Assembly: GCA_026225945.1 (NCBI GenBank) | Contig: JAMJFZ010001133.1 | Span: 19,285,001 to 19,349,000, forward strand | DNA length: 64,000 nt | Reading direction: 5' to 3' | From: Cricetomys ansorgei | Taxonomy: Eukaryota > Chordata > Mammalia > Rodentia > Nesomyidae | Shown here: piece after piece, positions 37,440-50,275 of the stretch | How positions within the stretch are numbered: position 1 is the stretch's first letter | How the letters are laid out: every line of letters starts with the position of its first letter | Position numbers and translations under genes: made by a program | The notes under the pieces: generated by a model | The model's input: the letters and a program-made list of their open reading frames with translations, nothing else | What the model was told of the DNA's origin: nothing | The model's database searches: none

Positions 37440-40400
37440 GCTTCTCCATGCTTTTCTAGGTTTAATTTTACAGCAATTCCATTTCAAATGCAGTAATTCT
37501 CTGGATTTCTAATTGAGTAGAGTGTTGGCCATCAAAGTTTTAATTCAGATGGTTGCAGAATAATTATTGCTTCAGAGATGACAAACAGACCTGTAAGTAA
37601 GAAGTAACCTGTTCTTCCACAACTTACAATGACACACTGATAACCATGAAAATGGCTTTCCAGACAACTTTAAATACTACATGAAAATTTTGTCTTAGAA
37701 TTTAACTATACATGTTCTTTGTACCTTTGCTTTTTTTTCTAGGACACTGGAATGTCTTCATTCAATATTCATGTTCTATTTTCTCTATTTTGGGGGGACT
37801 ACTAATAGGTGGTATTAGTAATTCCTAATATTTTCAGCAAATAGTGTAAATTCTATTGTGGAGGAAAAGTGCTAAGAAAACATCAGATAGATGTTTCTTT
37901 AAAGCTACAAATTCCAGGAAGCTGGTGTTCTGTGAGAATGCCTTAACTTCAGAGAACATGCCTAACTGGTTTTAAACAGTTACATATTCATGTAAACAGG
38001 TCATTTCCAAATGTTCTTTGGGAGTGAAACATACCCAGTGGGTGGGATTTTGATACAAGAATAGATGTACATGTACCAGCTTTGAAAATAAACAAGGCAC
38101 TTTGGGTTCTAAGTAGAAAAGAATGAAAGACAGTCCACTTTAAGCAAATCAGACAAATGAGCTTGTGGGTAAGACCAAAAAAGTTCATAGAGGATGAGCA
38201 TTGTCCAGTATGCACATTTTAAATCATATTATAAGGCAACCATAGGAAATAAAATCACTACGAGAGCAGGTAACTGTAGTTGTTGAAGTGCAACAGAAAT
38301 TTAAAAACCTCAGCCCTGCGTGCGTGCGTGCGTGCGTGCGTGCGTAAGCCTGGGAGTGGCTGACATGAGCTCCACATGCGGGTTTGGCATCTGAATTTGT
38401 ACTGTGAAATTGAGTCTAGCGTACTGCCTGAAAGCCCAGGGTCAACACTGCTCTGTTTTTAAGTCCTACACAAAAGCGTCTGTTCTGTACAGTTGCCTGG
38501 TAATTTTGGTGGGACAGAGTTTACTAGGTAGCCTTTGGCTGGCATCACATTAACTCCATCATTAAGGGTTTCTGGACTGCATTTTAGCGTTTACTTGGAT
38601 GGTGTCTGGCTGTATAGTATTCAGACCGCCAAGCATTTGCAGTTGATGGCTTATTTTATTAAACTTACCCTTGGCCTCTGTCATAAACACTGTTTTTATT
38701 GGGTACACTCAAAGGCAGCCCCTGCCCCACCTCAGTCTTCTCAATTTCTTTGTTTCTAAGGCAATTATCTTCCTATGAAAACTAATCAAGCTTCACAATT
38801 GCCTGATCATCGAGACATTCTAAGGATTCATTCAGAATTAAAGCAGATGTTCAGGGCAAGTTTGTGAAGACAGAAAAAATGGATACACACTGATTACCCA
38901 CCAATAACTACTACAAGTACTGCTTGGATCTTCAAGAACATGTGTAAGAAGACTAGGATTAGACTCTGTCACTGAAGCTTTCACGGTGAGATGCAATTTC
39001 ATGCTGTCACAGACACAAGGTAAAGGCTTTTAAAACCATGTGGTTGAAGCTTTTGGACTCTGGGGTTTGGGTCTTGAATTTTTTATTTTTTCCCCGTTCA
39101 TTTAAGTTATGAGTCAGCTTCTTACCTTCATGGATTTCGTTTATTTATTTATGGCCTGGGAAGAGTGAAGGTGACTGAGCAGCAGCCTGTTGCCCGGCGA
39201 AGGAAGTGGAGGAGGGGAAAGTAGGGCAGATGCCATCACAGGGACAGCATGTGCTCTGCTTGCAGAAGCAGAGCAGAGTGACCTGCTCGAATTATTCATG
39301 GGGAGAACTTCCACCTCTGTTAACTCATGCTGAATGTTAACTGTCACCAGTGTCAAGCACACTGCTTTAGGGTCCGGGTTAGAGGTTACCCACATAGTAT
39401 CTTTCCCCTGCCGCCTAAAGGCATTTGCCCAGTTTACACGGAAAGGCATTGAGCCCCAGTGGACATGGGCATATTCCCCAAGGTTAGACAGATGTGATCG
39501 CTGAGATGAGAACTCTGACCTCTACAGCCCTGAAGCCTGTGCTGTTTTCTTGAGCTCTGCAAGAAAATCTGAATTTAAATTGCCTTCCTATTAATGGGCT
39601 GCCAGTTAAATGAAGAGTATTGTGTTTGTTTGTCTCTTAGCTTAAATTAGCTTAAATGAGATACTCTTTGAGTCCCCATTCATAACAGCGTGCTCATGAC
39701 ATAGACCCAGCAAAGGGTCTAAATAAAAAATACATTTCTGTTCACAAGGAATATTGAGCACGTGTTGGAATAATTAATTCAAAGACATATGATAATCTTA
39801 ATGCAGCCATTCAAAGAAATAAGAGAATATTTTTGTATAAAGAGGCTCTGAGAATGAGCTGAAGTGGAACATGGCTGGGGAAGAGTGATGTGAATGAAGT
39901 ACACAGTGACCTCAGGTGGCCTTTCATCAGAGAAGGCCAGTGGGGTGAGGCTGAACTTTAAAACATCATCTGATATGTTTGTGACTAGGCTCTGTTAGTG
40001 ACGCTGGTGTTTGGCGCGTGGTTACTAGGCAGAGACTCTCACTGTATCAGCAGAGTGGAACAGAGCTGTGGGGTGAGGTGAGGACAGCAGCTCTTGGAAA
40101 CCAGCTTTCAGGAAGCTTTTCCTGCTACCCAGGCAGTAAAAGACAAGGGCAGAGGTACTCTGCAGAGCAGACATGAACCTCTTGCAGTGAAGTGGTTCAC
40201 ATGGACATGGCCCCCAGTGTCTGTTAGCCTGAGATCCACTTGACGTCACTCACCATGCTTCTGGAAGGTGAATGTTACCCAGTCAGCCTCACTTACTGGA
40301 TGAAGTCCTTTAACAGGTGACAACCACCAGCTGATGCAGCAGTGAGCAGCTCTGTGTGCTTCCGTGATGTCAGAGGAAGCTGTCCTGAGGTGCAAGCTCA

Positions 40401-41090
40401 GGGAATGTGCCAGTGTCTGTGCATAGCAGTAACCAGGCCACATTGCTATAGAATGTTCTAGAATTGAGAAAAGATGATTTTTAAAATTACTAATGGCTTC
40501 CCTGGACACTTCTAAGACAAGGTGGGAGGAAACTGGTATTTCTGACAATATTCTTAGTGTGCCTGTTCCGGTCAGTTTCTAAGCTGACTAGCAGAACTTG
40601 AAGGCTGTGGACTATCATCTCTACCAAGCAAGAACTGCATATGGAGTTTGATAAATGTAAGAGCTGAAGCCAATATCTGGAAAGAGTTCAGCTTGAATGT
40701 GGATTATGTGGGTGCTGCATATCTTCAGGACATTCTTGTTTTGATTTCTTTTCTTTACTGACAATTAGAAATCTAAGAATTTGGATTCTATTTGGATACC
40801 ATTCCCCCAAAGACAGCCCTGAAGATAAGGTTGGAATTGCCATGGTGAGACCCCAGTGACCTGCAGAGTGAACTTTCCCTTCCAAACAGACCAATGAAAA
40901 TAAATAAAAGCTGTGAGTTAAATAATGAAAGATTTTGTGCAACTGCATCCCAATAAGGAGTAAATTCCCGGCAGTGTAATTTGGTAATTATGTGCTAAGA
41001 AATAAATACTCTAAGAGAAGAGAAAATAAAGGCTGATTTCCAGTTCTTTGAACACCACTTAGGCATTTGGCTTCATGCAAGAATCTCCTC
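37440..41090. other. Intergenic, largely unique sequence
   Basis: Contains a (TGCG)n run at 38317-38345 and a possible MIR remnant near 39340-39540 (tttacacggaaaggcattga ... attccccaaggttagacag). No conserved protein segment was recognised on either strand. Confidence 0.6.
38317..38345. repeat. (TGCG)n microsatellite
   Basis: Seven tetranucleotide units; CpG-containing and therefore unusual in a mammalian desert. Confidence 0.93.
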
Positions 41091-41129
<39 letters not shown>

Positions 41130-41155
41130 CTCTCTCTGTGTGTGTGTGTGTGTGT
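41091..41155. repeat. (CT)n/(GT)n compound microsatellite
   Basis: tctctctctctctctctctc with gtgtc interruptions, then (GT)n to 41155. Confidence 0.93.
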
Positions 41156-41420
41156 AAGCAAAGGCCTAGAGGCTGACTTTGTCTAATTCTATCACTTTTC
41201 ACCTAATTTTTGATACTGGGTCTGTCAGTGGAGCTCACTATTTCAGCTAGATCTACTGGATAACAAGCCTTCCTATCTTTGCTCCTGGACATAGCCTCCA
41301 GCACTGGAATTGTAGGCACACACAACAGTGCTTAGGTTTTATGTGGATCCTGGGAACCCAAACACAGGTCTCTTTACTTTCATAACAAGGACTCTACCCA
41401 CCAGTCCATCCCCTCATCCC
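41156..41420 (-). repeat. B4/RSINE-like SINE, antisense
   Basis: tggagctcactatttcagc, cactggaattgtaggcacac and gatcctgggaacccaaacac ending actctacccaccagtccat follow the reversed B4 order. Confidence 0.55.
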
Positions 41421-42764
41421 CTGACTTCACTTTTTATAATCTAGTGGTTGTCAACTGAGCACGTATTGGAGATAACTCGAGATTTTGTTAGAATCTAACC
41501 TGTGAGCCCAGCCGAAGATTGTCTACTTGTTGGATCTGGATCAGATTTCTGTCCGTCCTAAGTTCACATGTGATGCTGATCCTGCCAGCACCAGAGCTCA
41601 CTCAAACATCTCACATCAACCTGAAGCAGGAATCACTAGAGACTGGGGCATTTTGATACAGAGGTACATGTCGATGTGCCTCCAAGTTGCCTCCCTGCTT
41701 CGCCCTCTACTCATCTAGTCTGCCCCACCTGAAGCTCAACCTCTTACAGTACATCCTTCTCCTCAGAATGAATAGTCTTACCCAAAGGCCTTCCTGAACC
41801 CCTTGAGTAATTAATGCTTGGAGACTCCACCTTTTCCAAGTTGCTGGGGTGACTACTTTGCTCCACATTCCTTAACATGGACAAACCTTTTTTTGCTTGC
41901 ATTTAGCATTCTCTTACAGTTTTGTGACATTCACATCCATTTGAACCTCACATTTTTAGCAGGGCTGCAATCAGCCTATGAAGAAGGAGCAAGAAAAATC
42001 CTGCAGATATGACAATATAGCCAAAAGCTAAGGAATATATTTCTTGAAATTCTAGCTTAGGGACTCTGAATTTAAAAAAAAAATGCTTGTCTTCTACTAA
42101 AGAACAGTCAGTGACAATGTACATTTTACTTCTACAGCATGTAATTGCTTCATATAATCATATAATCATATAATTCTTCATTTAAAAATACGTTTTGATG
42201 ATCTTACTACACGAAGTGTGACTCCCAACCTGCGTACTGTCTTTAGAAGGAGCGGTATGACGTACACAGACAATGACAGCACTGGGGCTGGAGCTTCGAG
42301 GGCTACTGTGGAGCATATCAGGGCCGGGTGTGACTGGGAGAAACTCACCAAGGTTTCTCAGTTTCTTCACTATAGAAATGTACATAGGCACTCCCTTGTT
42401 TGTCCTCTACCTGTACCATTGGCCGGATGGCTGGCGTGTAAGACTTCATTGTTATAGTATGTTTTAGTACCAGGCTAGAATATTCTTTCCTCCTCAAATT
42501 TGTGATGAATTAGAGCCATATTTTCCCGTGAAATGTCCTTGTAATACACAGAAGCAATTCCCATGGCACAGTTTAAAAATCTCAAATCCATCATCTTTGT
42601 TGAAAGTCGTTTTAAGATTAGGAGCTGAGGAAACTCTGGAAGTGGAATGCGGAGAGTTAAACACATAGCCAACACCTTGGATTAGGCTGGCCAGCGTTGG
42701 CTTTTACCGAATGACTTCCGAGGGGAGACATAAAGAAAGGTCTATTTCCCCACCCCTCCAGATA

Positions 42765-43200
42765 GAGAGAGCATCAGCAGATCCAAGAGAGAATTCCATC
42801 CAAGTTCAGCTTAATGAACCAATGAGTTTATTAGGGTTAGTTATAGAAGCATGGGGGACTCATGAGCAGCTATTCTAGCAGAAATCCCCTAAACCTACCT
42901 ATACACAGTGATACCATGTAAGAATCCCACCCACAGCAAACTGTATTTTGAAGAATCCCATCCCAGGCAATTGTTCCCCTTTTATATAAACTTGGGGAGG
43001 GCTTTCAAGAGAATCTCATCAGGGTCTAATTTCAAGTCTCTTAATCCCACTTCACCTCTCTTCAGGCAACGTTAACAGTCCTGATCTTGTTAAGGTCTCA
43101 TACAGGTCCTCACAGCTGCTTTTCTTCAAGATGGTGATGTTCATGTCCAATGCAGAAGACACAATCCTTTCTCTGGGCTGTGCTGTGGAAACTGAAACAA
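42765..43200 (-). repeat. Unassigned rodent LTR-like repeat
   Basis: atgaaccaatgagtttatta followed by tataaacttggggagggctt. I recall the opening as a recurrent rodent element; the reversed AATAAA-like tttatt at its start suggests an antisense LTR. Its limits are uncertain. Confidence 0.35.
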
Positions 43201-43559
43201 AGGGGTTAAAATGGGTGTATTTTAGTGTAGAAATCTGTTATTTATTTATTTATTTATTTATTGCAGGGGAAAAATTGGTCATTTCATGTTTGAGGTCAAA
43301 GTTTGGTAGAACACTCCAAAGTCTTCTTCATAACTCAGTAACCATTATTCCTGATTCTTTTAGTAAATGTTTTTCTTAGCATCATTACAGGTATTCCTTG
43401 TCTTCAGGAAGGGTTCCCTTGTGCAGTGCAGTTCCCATCACTATAGCAGATGTGTCTTGTCAGGACTACTTGCCTCACCAGTATCTGGACCACTTGTAGA
43501 TAATTTTTAAGTAAAAAAAAAAAAAAGATTCTGTGAGATCTGGAGTTCTTTTTCTTCCT

Positions 43560-43950
43560 TGTCTACATGTTGGATGTGGCAGGCATGATTGGCAGGCATG
43601 ATGTCAGTGCCCCATGTAGGTACACCATTTGTGGTTGTTAACCACTGTGAGAGCTCACCAATAGAGAAGAGGAGGCATATTCATAGGTGCAAACCCTGCA
43701 AAACTTCAGCAGAGGGAGGACAGTGGAATCGTGAACGTCTCTTTCAGGGGTTTTTATTGATACCTAATCCCCTGAGGTGTTCTGTTGATACCACATGCAG
43801 CTCATGAGCAATCAGACATCTTTTACATAGAGCCAACACCTGCAGACACTACAAAACACCAAGACCTAGGCAGCCCCTCACCCAACAGTGCACAAACAAC
43901 CGTTTTAAACGTAACTAAAAAAAAAAAAAACAAAAAACTTCTGCAACAAT
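43560..43950 (+). repeat. Fragment homologous to 49470-49860
   Basis: cctgcagacactacaaaaca, ccaagacctaggcagcccct, cagtgcacaaacaaccgttt and cttctgcaacaat correspond in order to the segment ending at 49856 (cctgcagagaatacaaaatg ... tttctgcaccaacacc). A 14-A run precedes the last block. Confidence 0.6.
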
Positions 43951-44122
43951 ACTAGGTGCATGCAGCATACAGCACAGCCCCTGAGAACCTTGACAAAGGC
44001 TACATAAACCCACGGGTAAGATTTCCCTCAGTCCATTAGGGGAATCAGGGCACTGCATAAAGTGAAATGACAGTGTCTTCTTGAGTGACTCTATCAACTG
44101 CCCTGTATAAGGAATTCTTTGA

Positions 44123-44268
44123 GGCCAGTGGTGGTGGCACACCTTTAATCTCATCACTCAGGAGGCAGAGGCAAGTAAATCTCTGAATTTGAGATCAGCC
44201 TGGTCTACAAAGGGAGTTCCAGGACACCCAGTGCTATACAGAGAAACTCTGTCTCAAGGGGGGCAAAT
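44123..44268 (+). repeat. B1 SINE
   Basis: gccagtggtggtggcacacc to ctctgtctcaagggggg; full length. Confidence 0.92.
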
Positions 44269-44277
44269 GAATTCTCT

Positions 44278-44449
44278 GGGGCTGGAGAGATGGTTCAGCA
44301 GTTGAGAGCACTGGCTGCTCTTCCAGAGGTCCTGAGTTCTATTCCCAGAAACCACATGGTGGCTCACAACCATCTCTAATGGGATCTGATGCCCTCTTCG
44401 GGCATGCAGATAGAGCACTCATACATACATAAATAAAAATCTTTAAAAA
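44278..44449 (+). repeat. B2 SINE
   Basis: ggggctggagagatggttca to gccctcttcgggcatgcaga and tacataaataaaaatctt. It sits 10 bp after a B1; its cricetid-type tail is used in the taxon guess. Confidence 0.92.
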
Positions 44450-44559
44450 TATTCTCTGAAATATTTCAAAAGACCAAGCCTCCAGAGCTCTTGAAAAGAA
44501 TAGAGACCTACTAACCAGGAAAAGTGGAACATACTAATGTGCCCTGAATCTTTAAAAAT

Positions 44560-44850
44560 TAAGAAGTATGTTGTGGAAGTTTATTTTTAGTTATGTTTGA
44601 AATTGTTTTATGGATTGTTGAGTGAGGGGCTATCCTATGTCTTGGCGTTCTGTATTGTTTACAGGTGTTGGATTTCTGTGGGGGATGTTTGATTGCTTAT
44701 GATCTGCACCTGAAGAGTTCTGTATCAATAAAACACCTGAGCTGAGATGCTCAGGGTTTCACGGTGAATATGGCACTGGCCATGATTTCCCTCTGCTGAG
44801 GTCTGGTGGGGTTTGAGTCTGACAATGCCTCCTTTCCATCCTTGCTGAAC
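44560..44850 (+). repeat. Possible LTR fragment
   Basis: ctgtatcaataaaacacctg carries an AATAAA in a context (…cacctgagctgag…) like an LTR R region. Nothing else was identified. Confidence 0.3.
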
Positions 44851-45523
44851 ACACAGCAGAAAACTACTACAGAGTATAATATTTTTACATAAACATTGTG
44901 GTTCACATATGTTCCAATGGGTGAAGTATAAACAAAAAGAGGAAATTCAACTCAAATAAAAGGTCAGCACAGCTGCCTTTGGCTCTGTGCTACTTTGAGG
45001 CAATCAATATGAGTTGATGGAAAGATTTCTTTTATAGAGTATAACTCCAAAGTAAGTATTTAACCATAACTTGAGTCAAGCTTTCAGGAGATACTCTACT
45101 AAAAGATAATTGGATACAGCCTCCAAAATCCCTAAGTGAATCTATGTACACAAGGAAAAATATCTAATGCAAAAGAGAAAGCCTCTGTTCAATTCTGACC
45201 TTCCCACTGGGGGTCCAGGCAGGTACACAGAATTCCCTGGCAACTTGTAAAGGACCACTCCTTGTACCTATTGCTTTACTGTTGCATGGCTTTGAGTGAT
45301 TTCAACAGTTACAAAAGTGCAGTATTGAATTCTGGACTTGCCACACATTTTTTGAGTTTACAGAGTGCTGGAGGCCTGCTCCAGCAATGTGTTCAGCAAT
45401 CCAGGAGGGATGGGTGGATGAGGTGAATAATGTAAATAATCTAAGTCCCATCACACCTCTTATAGATGGGACCAGACTCTTCTCTCTTTATTCATTCTCT
45501 CTTTATTCAGGCTTCTTCCTTGT

Positions 45524-45533
45524 CTTATCTATC

Positions 45534-45564
<31 letters not shown>

Positions 45565-45576
45565 CATCTATCTATC

Positions 45577-45623
<47 letters not shown>

Positions 45624-45640
45624 ATCTATCTATCTATCCA
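45524..45640. repeat. (CTAT)n compound microsatellite
   Basis: About 28 tetranucleotide units with ctatt and catct interruptions. Confidence 0.97.
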
Positions 45641-45723
45641 ATTCAAGATTTTTCCTCTCTCTCTATTTTTTCTCTCATTCAAACATATTTAAAATTATTC
45701 TTCACTATATTTTTCCTATAAGA

Positions 45724-45724
<1 letters not shown>

Positions 45725-45764
<40 letters not shown>
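45725..45764. repeat. (CA)n microsatellite
   Basis: About 19 dinucleotide units, 85 bp after the (CTAT)n array. Confidence 0.96.
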
Positions 45765-45765
<1 letters not shown>

Positions 45766-46022
45766 TACCCATACACCTTGTAAGTTTCTTGGTACCTGTG
45801 AATGAAGCAAAGTTTCATCTACATCTTATATACCCTTTGAACAAAGCCCTTAACCAGGTTACCATGAAAATATCCACACATAACAAAACATTTCCCATAT
45901 GTTCTGTTCCCATAGTTACCTTGTACAACAAAGTAATGAATTTTCTATTACAGATCAAAGGAGAGACAAGCTAAAGGGAGAGGATTATTCCATTCCATGC
46001 AGAATCAATCTCTTTACTACTA

Positions 46023-46056
46023 CTATTAACAACAACAACAACAACAACAACAATAA
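46023..46056. repeat. (AAC)n microsatellite
   Basis: Ten or so units of aac just ahead of a B1 element. Confidence 0.93.
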
Positions 46057-46059
46057 ACA

Positions 46060-46240
46060 GCAGCTAAGCATAAAGACACACATCTTTAATCCCAGAACTT
46101 CAGAGAGAGAGGCAGGTGGATCTCTTTGATGTCAAGGCCAGTCTGGTTTACATAGTGAGTTAAAGGAGTAGCCAGGGGTATATAGTGAGAACCTGTCTCA
46201 AAAACAAAAACAAAAAACAAAAAACAAAAAACAAAAAAAC
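46060..46240 (+). repeat. B1 SINE (diverged) with CAAAAA-rich tail
   Basis: agcagctaagcataaagaca, cacatctttaatcccagaac, gtctggtttacatagtgagt and cctgtctcaaaaac with a 40-bp A-rich tail. Confidence 0.85.
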
Positions 46241-46389
46241 CTCCACTCCTGTCTGAGTTGGGGGCTGGGACTTGGTGACTCTTTCTGGCTGGCTTTCTTG
46301 GCCTGCACTAGAGCAGGAGCTGTCTGCCCAAATGCACATTGGGAACTCAGCTGCCATAGTGGTGGGAAGATGGTGGGAAGACAATGTCT

Positions 46390-46575
46390 CTTATAGGCCT
46401 GGAGTTTGCTAATTAGGTGAGGCTAGCTTGCCAGAGAGCTCCAGGGATCCATTTGTCTTTGCCTTCCCTGTGCTGGAGAGGCATGCCCAGCTTTTTATAG
46501 GACTGCTGAAAAGAGAACCCAGGTTCTCATACTTGTGAGGCAAGTCTTGACTGACTCAGCTATCTTCCCAGCTCA
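46390..46575 (-). repeat. B4/RSINE-like SINE, antisense
   Basis: gagagctccagggatccatt, gctggagaggcatgcccagc, gagaacccaggttctcatac and actcagctatcttcccagct in reversed B4 order. Confidence 0.6.
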
Positions 46576-46579
46576 TCAC

Positions 46580-48430
46580 TGTGAAGAGCAGTGACTGAGT
46601 ATTTCAAACTGTTAATTGTTGTACTAGTGATTGGGAATAAAAAGATGCTGAGACCTAACACCTCATCAACTTGCACTGGACTCTTCTGGGATGTGAAATG
46701 GAAATTAAATTAAAGAAAACAGATTTCTTCCTTAGACTGTCTACTGCAATGCTCCTTCTTCTGGCCATTTTGTTTCTGGGTTAATATTTTTATTCCAACA
46801 AGAACTTGAGTGAGATGAAGGCAGGATCAGGTGACATATTGATCTAATTTATAAATGGCCCTAAAAGACGCTTCTTCATTTTGGTTAATGTCTGGACTCA
46901 GCCAATTCTCAGGACTAAGTCGTTTCTAGTTCAACCATTTCTAGCATTTCTTCTCCCAAAGAAAGGATTAAAAATTGAGATACAGTGTATTTTCTACAGC
47001 ACGGAAGGTGCAACATGAATGGCCTTTGTTTAGTTTCAAGTGGACTGGTCTCCATGGGCAGACAGAATGGCCCTGGCTGATGCTGTAACACCTTGCTGTG
47101 AGTTTACTAATCAAATGCTCACCTCATTTCTGATTCCTGTCTTGTCAGCCTGCAGAAATGTGTTAGTGTCTGATGACGTGAAAGGGAGAGAGGGTTTTAT
47201 AAGAGTCCAGAGTGACAGCTTTCCTTTGCCTTCTGCTGTTTCCTGAGTGATGGCTATTGAAGACAGATCAAAGTTCCCTGATAATTTTCGTAAGGGTTTT
47301 TTCCCAACTCCTGACTTAAAGTCTCTGTGGCAAAGATATTAGAATTACAAACACAGGCACTTAGCAGGATTAATAGTCTGCAAAGATAAAGGCTCACACC
47401 GGTCTTTTAAAAACACATTTCCATGGTACTCCCTCACCTCTCGCGCAGTACGTAGGGTGGATGTCTACTGAAGACAGAGACAAACGGCAACCCTTTGCAG
47501 CCACTGAATGGCTGGGTTGCAAAATATTTGAATATAAACTGTAGTCTGAGGCCAAGGCTGAACTCGATTTGATTTGATTTACCGTCCTACAGAGGAAGCT
47601 GAACCTATACTAGGAAGACAGGATGGGTGAGAAAATGTGGGGTTGGTGAAGCAAGGCCTGCAGTGGCCGCTGTGTTCATACCCAGAGTCTCTACTTTGCC
47701 CATCTGGTGAACTGACCTTCTTCAATGGTCACGTTTGACAGCCTCAGAGTGTAATTCTTTAATCCGCCTCCTCAGCCCAGTCCGACTAGTAGGAACAGAG
47801 AAGTTCCACACAGAAACAAAGAGTAACGTATTCTTTTCCATTCTGCCTGTTTCCTTCAACACTGAGCTCACAGTCCAACAGGTACCCAGGGTGCTAATTG
47901 GTGCTAATTGCTACCAGTGGTGGTGAAAGGTTCTAATACAAGTCTTCAGAGAAGAACCTTGTGATCCCTCACTTACTCTGTGTAGAGGAGGCCCACAAGA
48001 CTAGGCACGTTAGGGTAATACAACACATGGCAGAACTGGATGAGATACAATAGTTACAAGGCACAGGGGCCTGTCTCGAGCACGCACGGGGTGTGCTGTG
48101 TTACTGAAAACCACACGGTAATTAACTTTCCCAGAAAGAGGGATTTCACCGTCGCTTCTTCAGATTTCACTTTGATACGGGAAGGTCCAAAAGTGTCTCC
48201 AAAGCAAGGGTCAGCTAATTACATATGGGAAAAGGGTTCACTGCTTCCGCCCTGCTTACTAGAGCATCAGGAAAGTGTTACACCCAGCGAAATAATAAAT
48301 TTAACATACTTCTATGATGTGCTTGGCAAGTAAGCATTGCTTTTAAGACCTTTCAATCTGATGCATAGGAAGCAGTAGGTGAAGAGTAGGTCCTTGCAGT
48401 TAGCTACCTTACAGCAAGCGGAAAACCGTC
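46580..48430. other. Intergenic, no recognised element
   Basis: Apart from a short gatttgatttgattt run near 47567, I see no SINE, L1 or coding similarity. Confidence 0.55.
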
Positions 48431-48435
48431 TCAGA

Positions 48436-50060
48436 GTGTCTTAGGCAGGGTTTCTATGGCTGCGAACACCATGACCAAGAGGAAGCCGAGAGGAAAGGGA
48501 TTATTCAGCATACGCTTGCACATCACCGTTCATCACTTAAGGAAGTCAGGACAGGAACTCAAACAATGCTGGAGCCTGGAGGCAGAAGCTGATGCAGAGG
48601 CTGTGAAGGGATGCTGCTCCCTGCTTGCTTCACATGGCTTGCTCAGCCTGCCTTCTTCTAGAACCCAGGACCACCAGCCCAGGGACAGACCCACTCACAA
48701 TGGGCTGGGCCCTCCCCACCAATCACTAATTAGGAAAACGCCTTACATCAGGATCTTACGGACATATTTTCTCAGTTAAGCTTCCCTTCTTTCAGATAAC
48801 TATAGTTTGTGTGTCAAGTTGACATAAGAGTAACCAGCACTACTGACCCTTTGTCACCTGGACACATGAACACATTACATTTAAGTCACACCTTTTCTTT
48901 CTTATTTATCCCTCAGATCTCACGTTAAAAACAAACACATTTAAAAGTGTCCTACAATATTTACGGATTCAAACACATTAAAATTTTCTTCTCTTTAAAA
49001 TTACCAATCTCTCCAGAAATCCAAAATCTCTTTTAAAACTTCAAAGTCTTTCAACTGTGGCCTCCTGAAAAAAATCAAAACCAAATTAAATACTTTCTTC
49101 AAGAGGGAAGAACCAGGGCACAGTCACCATCGGAACCAAGCAAAACCGAACTCCAACAGCATAAATAACTCAATGTCCAATCATCTGTAACTCACTCACC
49201 ATCTTCTGGACTTCTCCAAGGAGCTCGAGTCACTTCTCCTGCTTTGCCTGTGCAGCACACACAGCTTGTCTTCTAGGCATACTGTCTTCTAGGGCTCCAT
49301 TCCGCTGCTGCTGCTGTTCTTGGTTATCCCATGGTAACCGGATCTCCAAAATTCTGGGGTCTTCTGCTACAACTGGGCACCACTTTCACCAATCGCCTCT
49401 CCTAAGCTTTCTTCATGGTGTTAAGTCTCAACTTTTTTGCATGACCTCTTCAGTCCTGGGCCTTCAAGTAATATTTAGGCTGCATCTTCACCAATGACCA
49501 TGGTGAGGTGGATTAAAGGTGGATTAAATGAGGAGGTGGATTAAAGAACAATTACACTCTGAGGCTGTTAAACATGACCACTGCATCTTCACCAGTGACC
49601 TTTCCAGGCCTCTCACAATGCCAAACCTCAGCTACTTTCTATGACCTATGCCTTCAAAATCAGTACCACCTGGGTGATTCTTACACATTACCAAGCCTGG
49701 CTGCCAACACAAGGTACTTCCTTGGCCATATATATATATATAGTCTGCCATCACCTGCAGAGAATACAAAATGCCAAGGCCTAGGGAGCTCTTCATCCCA
49801 AAATGCACAAAACAAAAATTTTAAACATAAATAAAAATAAATTTCTGCACCAACACCACTATACTAGTGCAAACTCGTCTTAGGGTTTCTATTGCTGTGA
49901 CAAAATACCATGACCAAAAGTAAGTTAGGGAGGAAAGGATTATTTGGCTTACACTTCCACAGCACTGTTCATCATTGAAGGAAGTCAGGCAGAAACTCAA
50001 ACAGGGCAGAATCCTGGAGGTAGGAGTCTTAAAGCAGGTATTTCATGTACAGATAGCCAG
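48436..50060 (+). mobile_element. Composite LTR-like element with direct terminal copies
   Basis: The left copy, 48436-48842, runs from gtcttaggcagggtttctat to gtgtcaagttgacataagag and accagca. A second copy in the same orientation starts at about 49873 (gtcttagggtttctattgct) and runs to about 50060, where a B1 begins. Between them lie about 1.03 kb of AT- and C-rich DNA without an open gag/pol frame. A tgt...ca-bounded repeat flanking an internal region is the layout of a non-autonomous LTR retroelement. The family is not named. Confidence 0.5.
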
Positions 50061-50106
50061 AACAAGCTTCAAGAATTTCCAATTGAGGTTAAAAATAGCC
50101 TTCTCA

Positions 50107-50275
50107 GCTGGCATGGTGGCATACGCCTTTAATACCAGCACTTGGGAGGCAGAGGCAGGCAGGTCTCTGAGTAGGCCAGCCTGGTCTACAGAGCGAGTTC
50201 CAGGACAGCCAGTGCTAGACAGAGAAATCCTCCTTCAAAAAACAAAAAACAAAAATAAAATATATAAAAAATAGC
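50107..50275 (+). repeat. B1 SINE
   Basis: gctggcatggtggcatacgc to gtgctagacagagaaatcct and an A-rich tail; a few bases shorter in the middle than the B1 consensus. Confidence 0.9.

Noticed and set aside
39340..39540. Possible MIR remnant
   Set aside because: A few MIR-like words in order, but too diverged to report as a firm feature.
45387..45783. Frames with Ile-Tyr-Leu-Ser repeats
   Set aside because: Translation of the (CTAT)n and (CA)n microsatellites.
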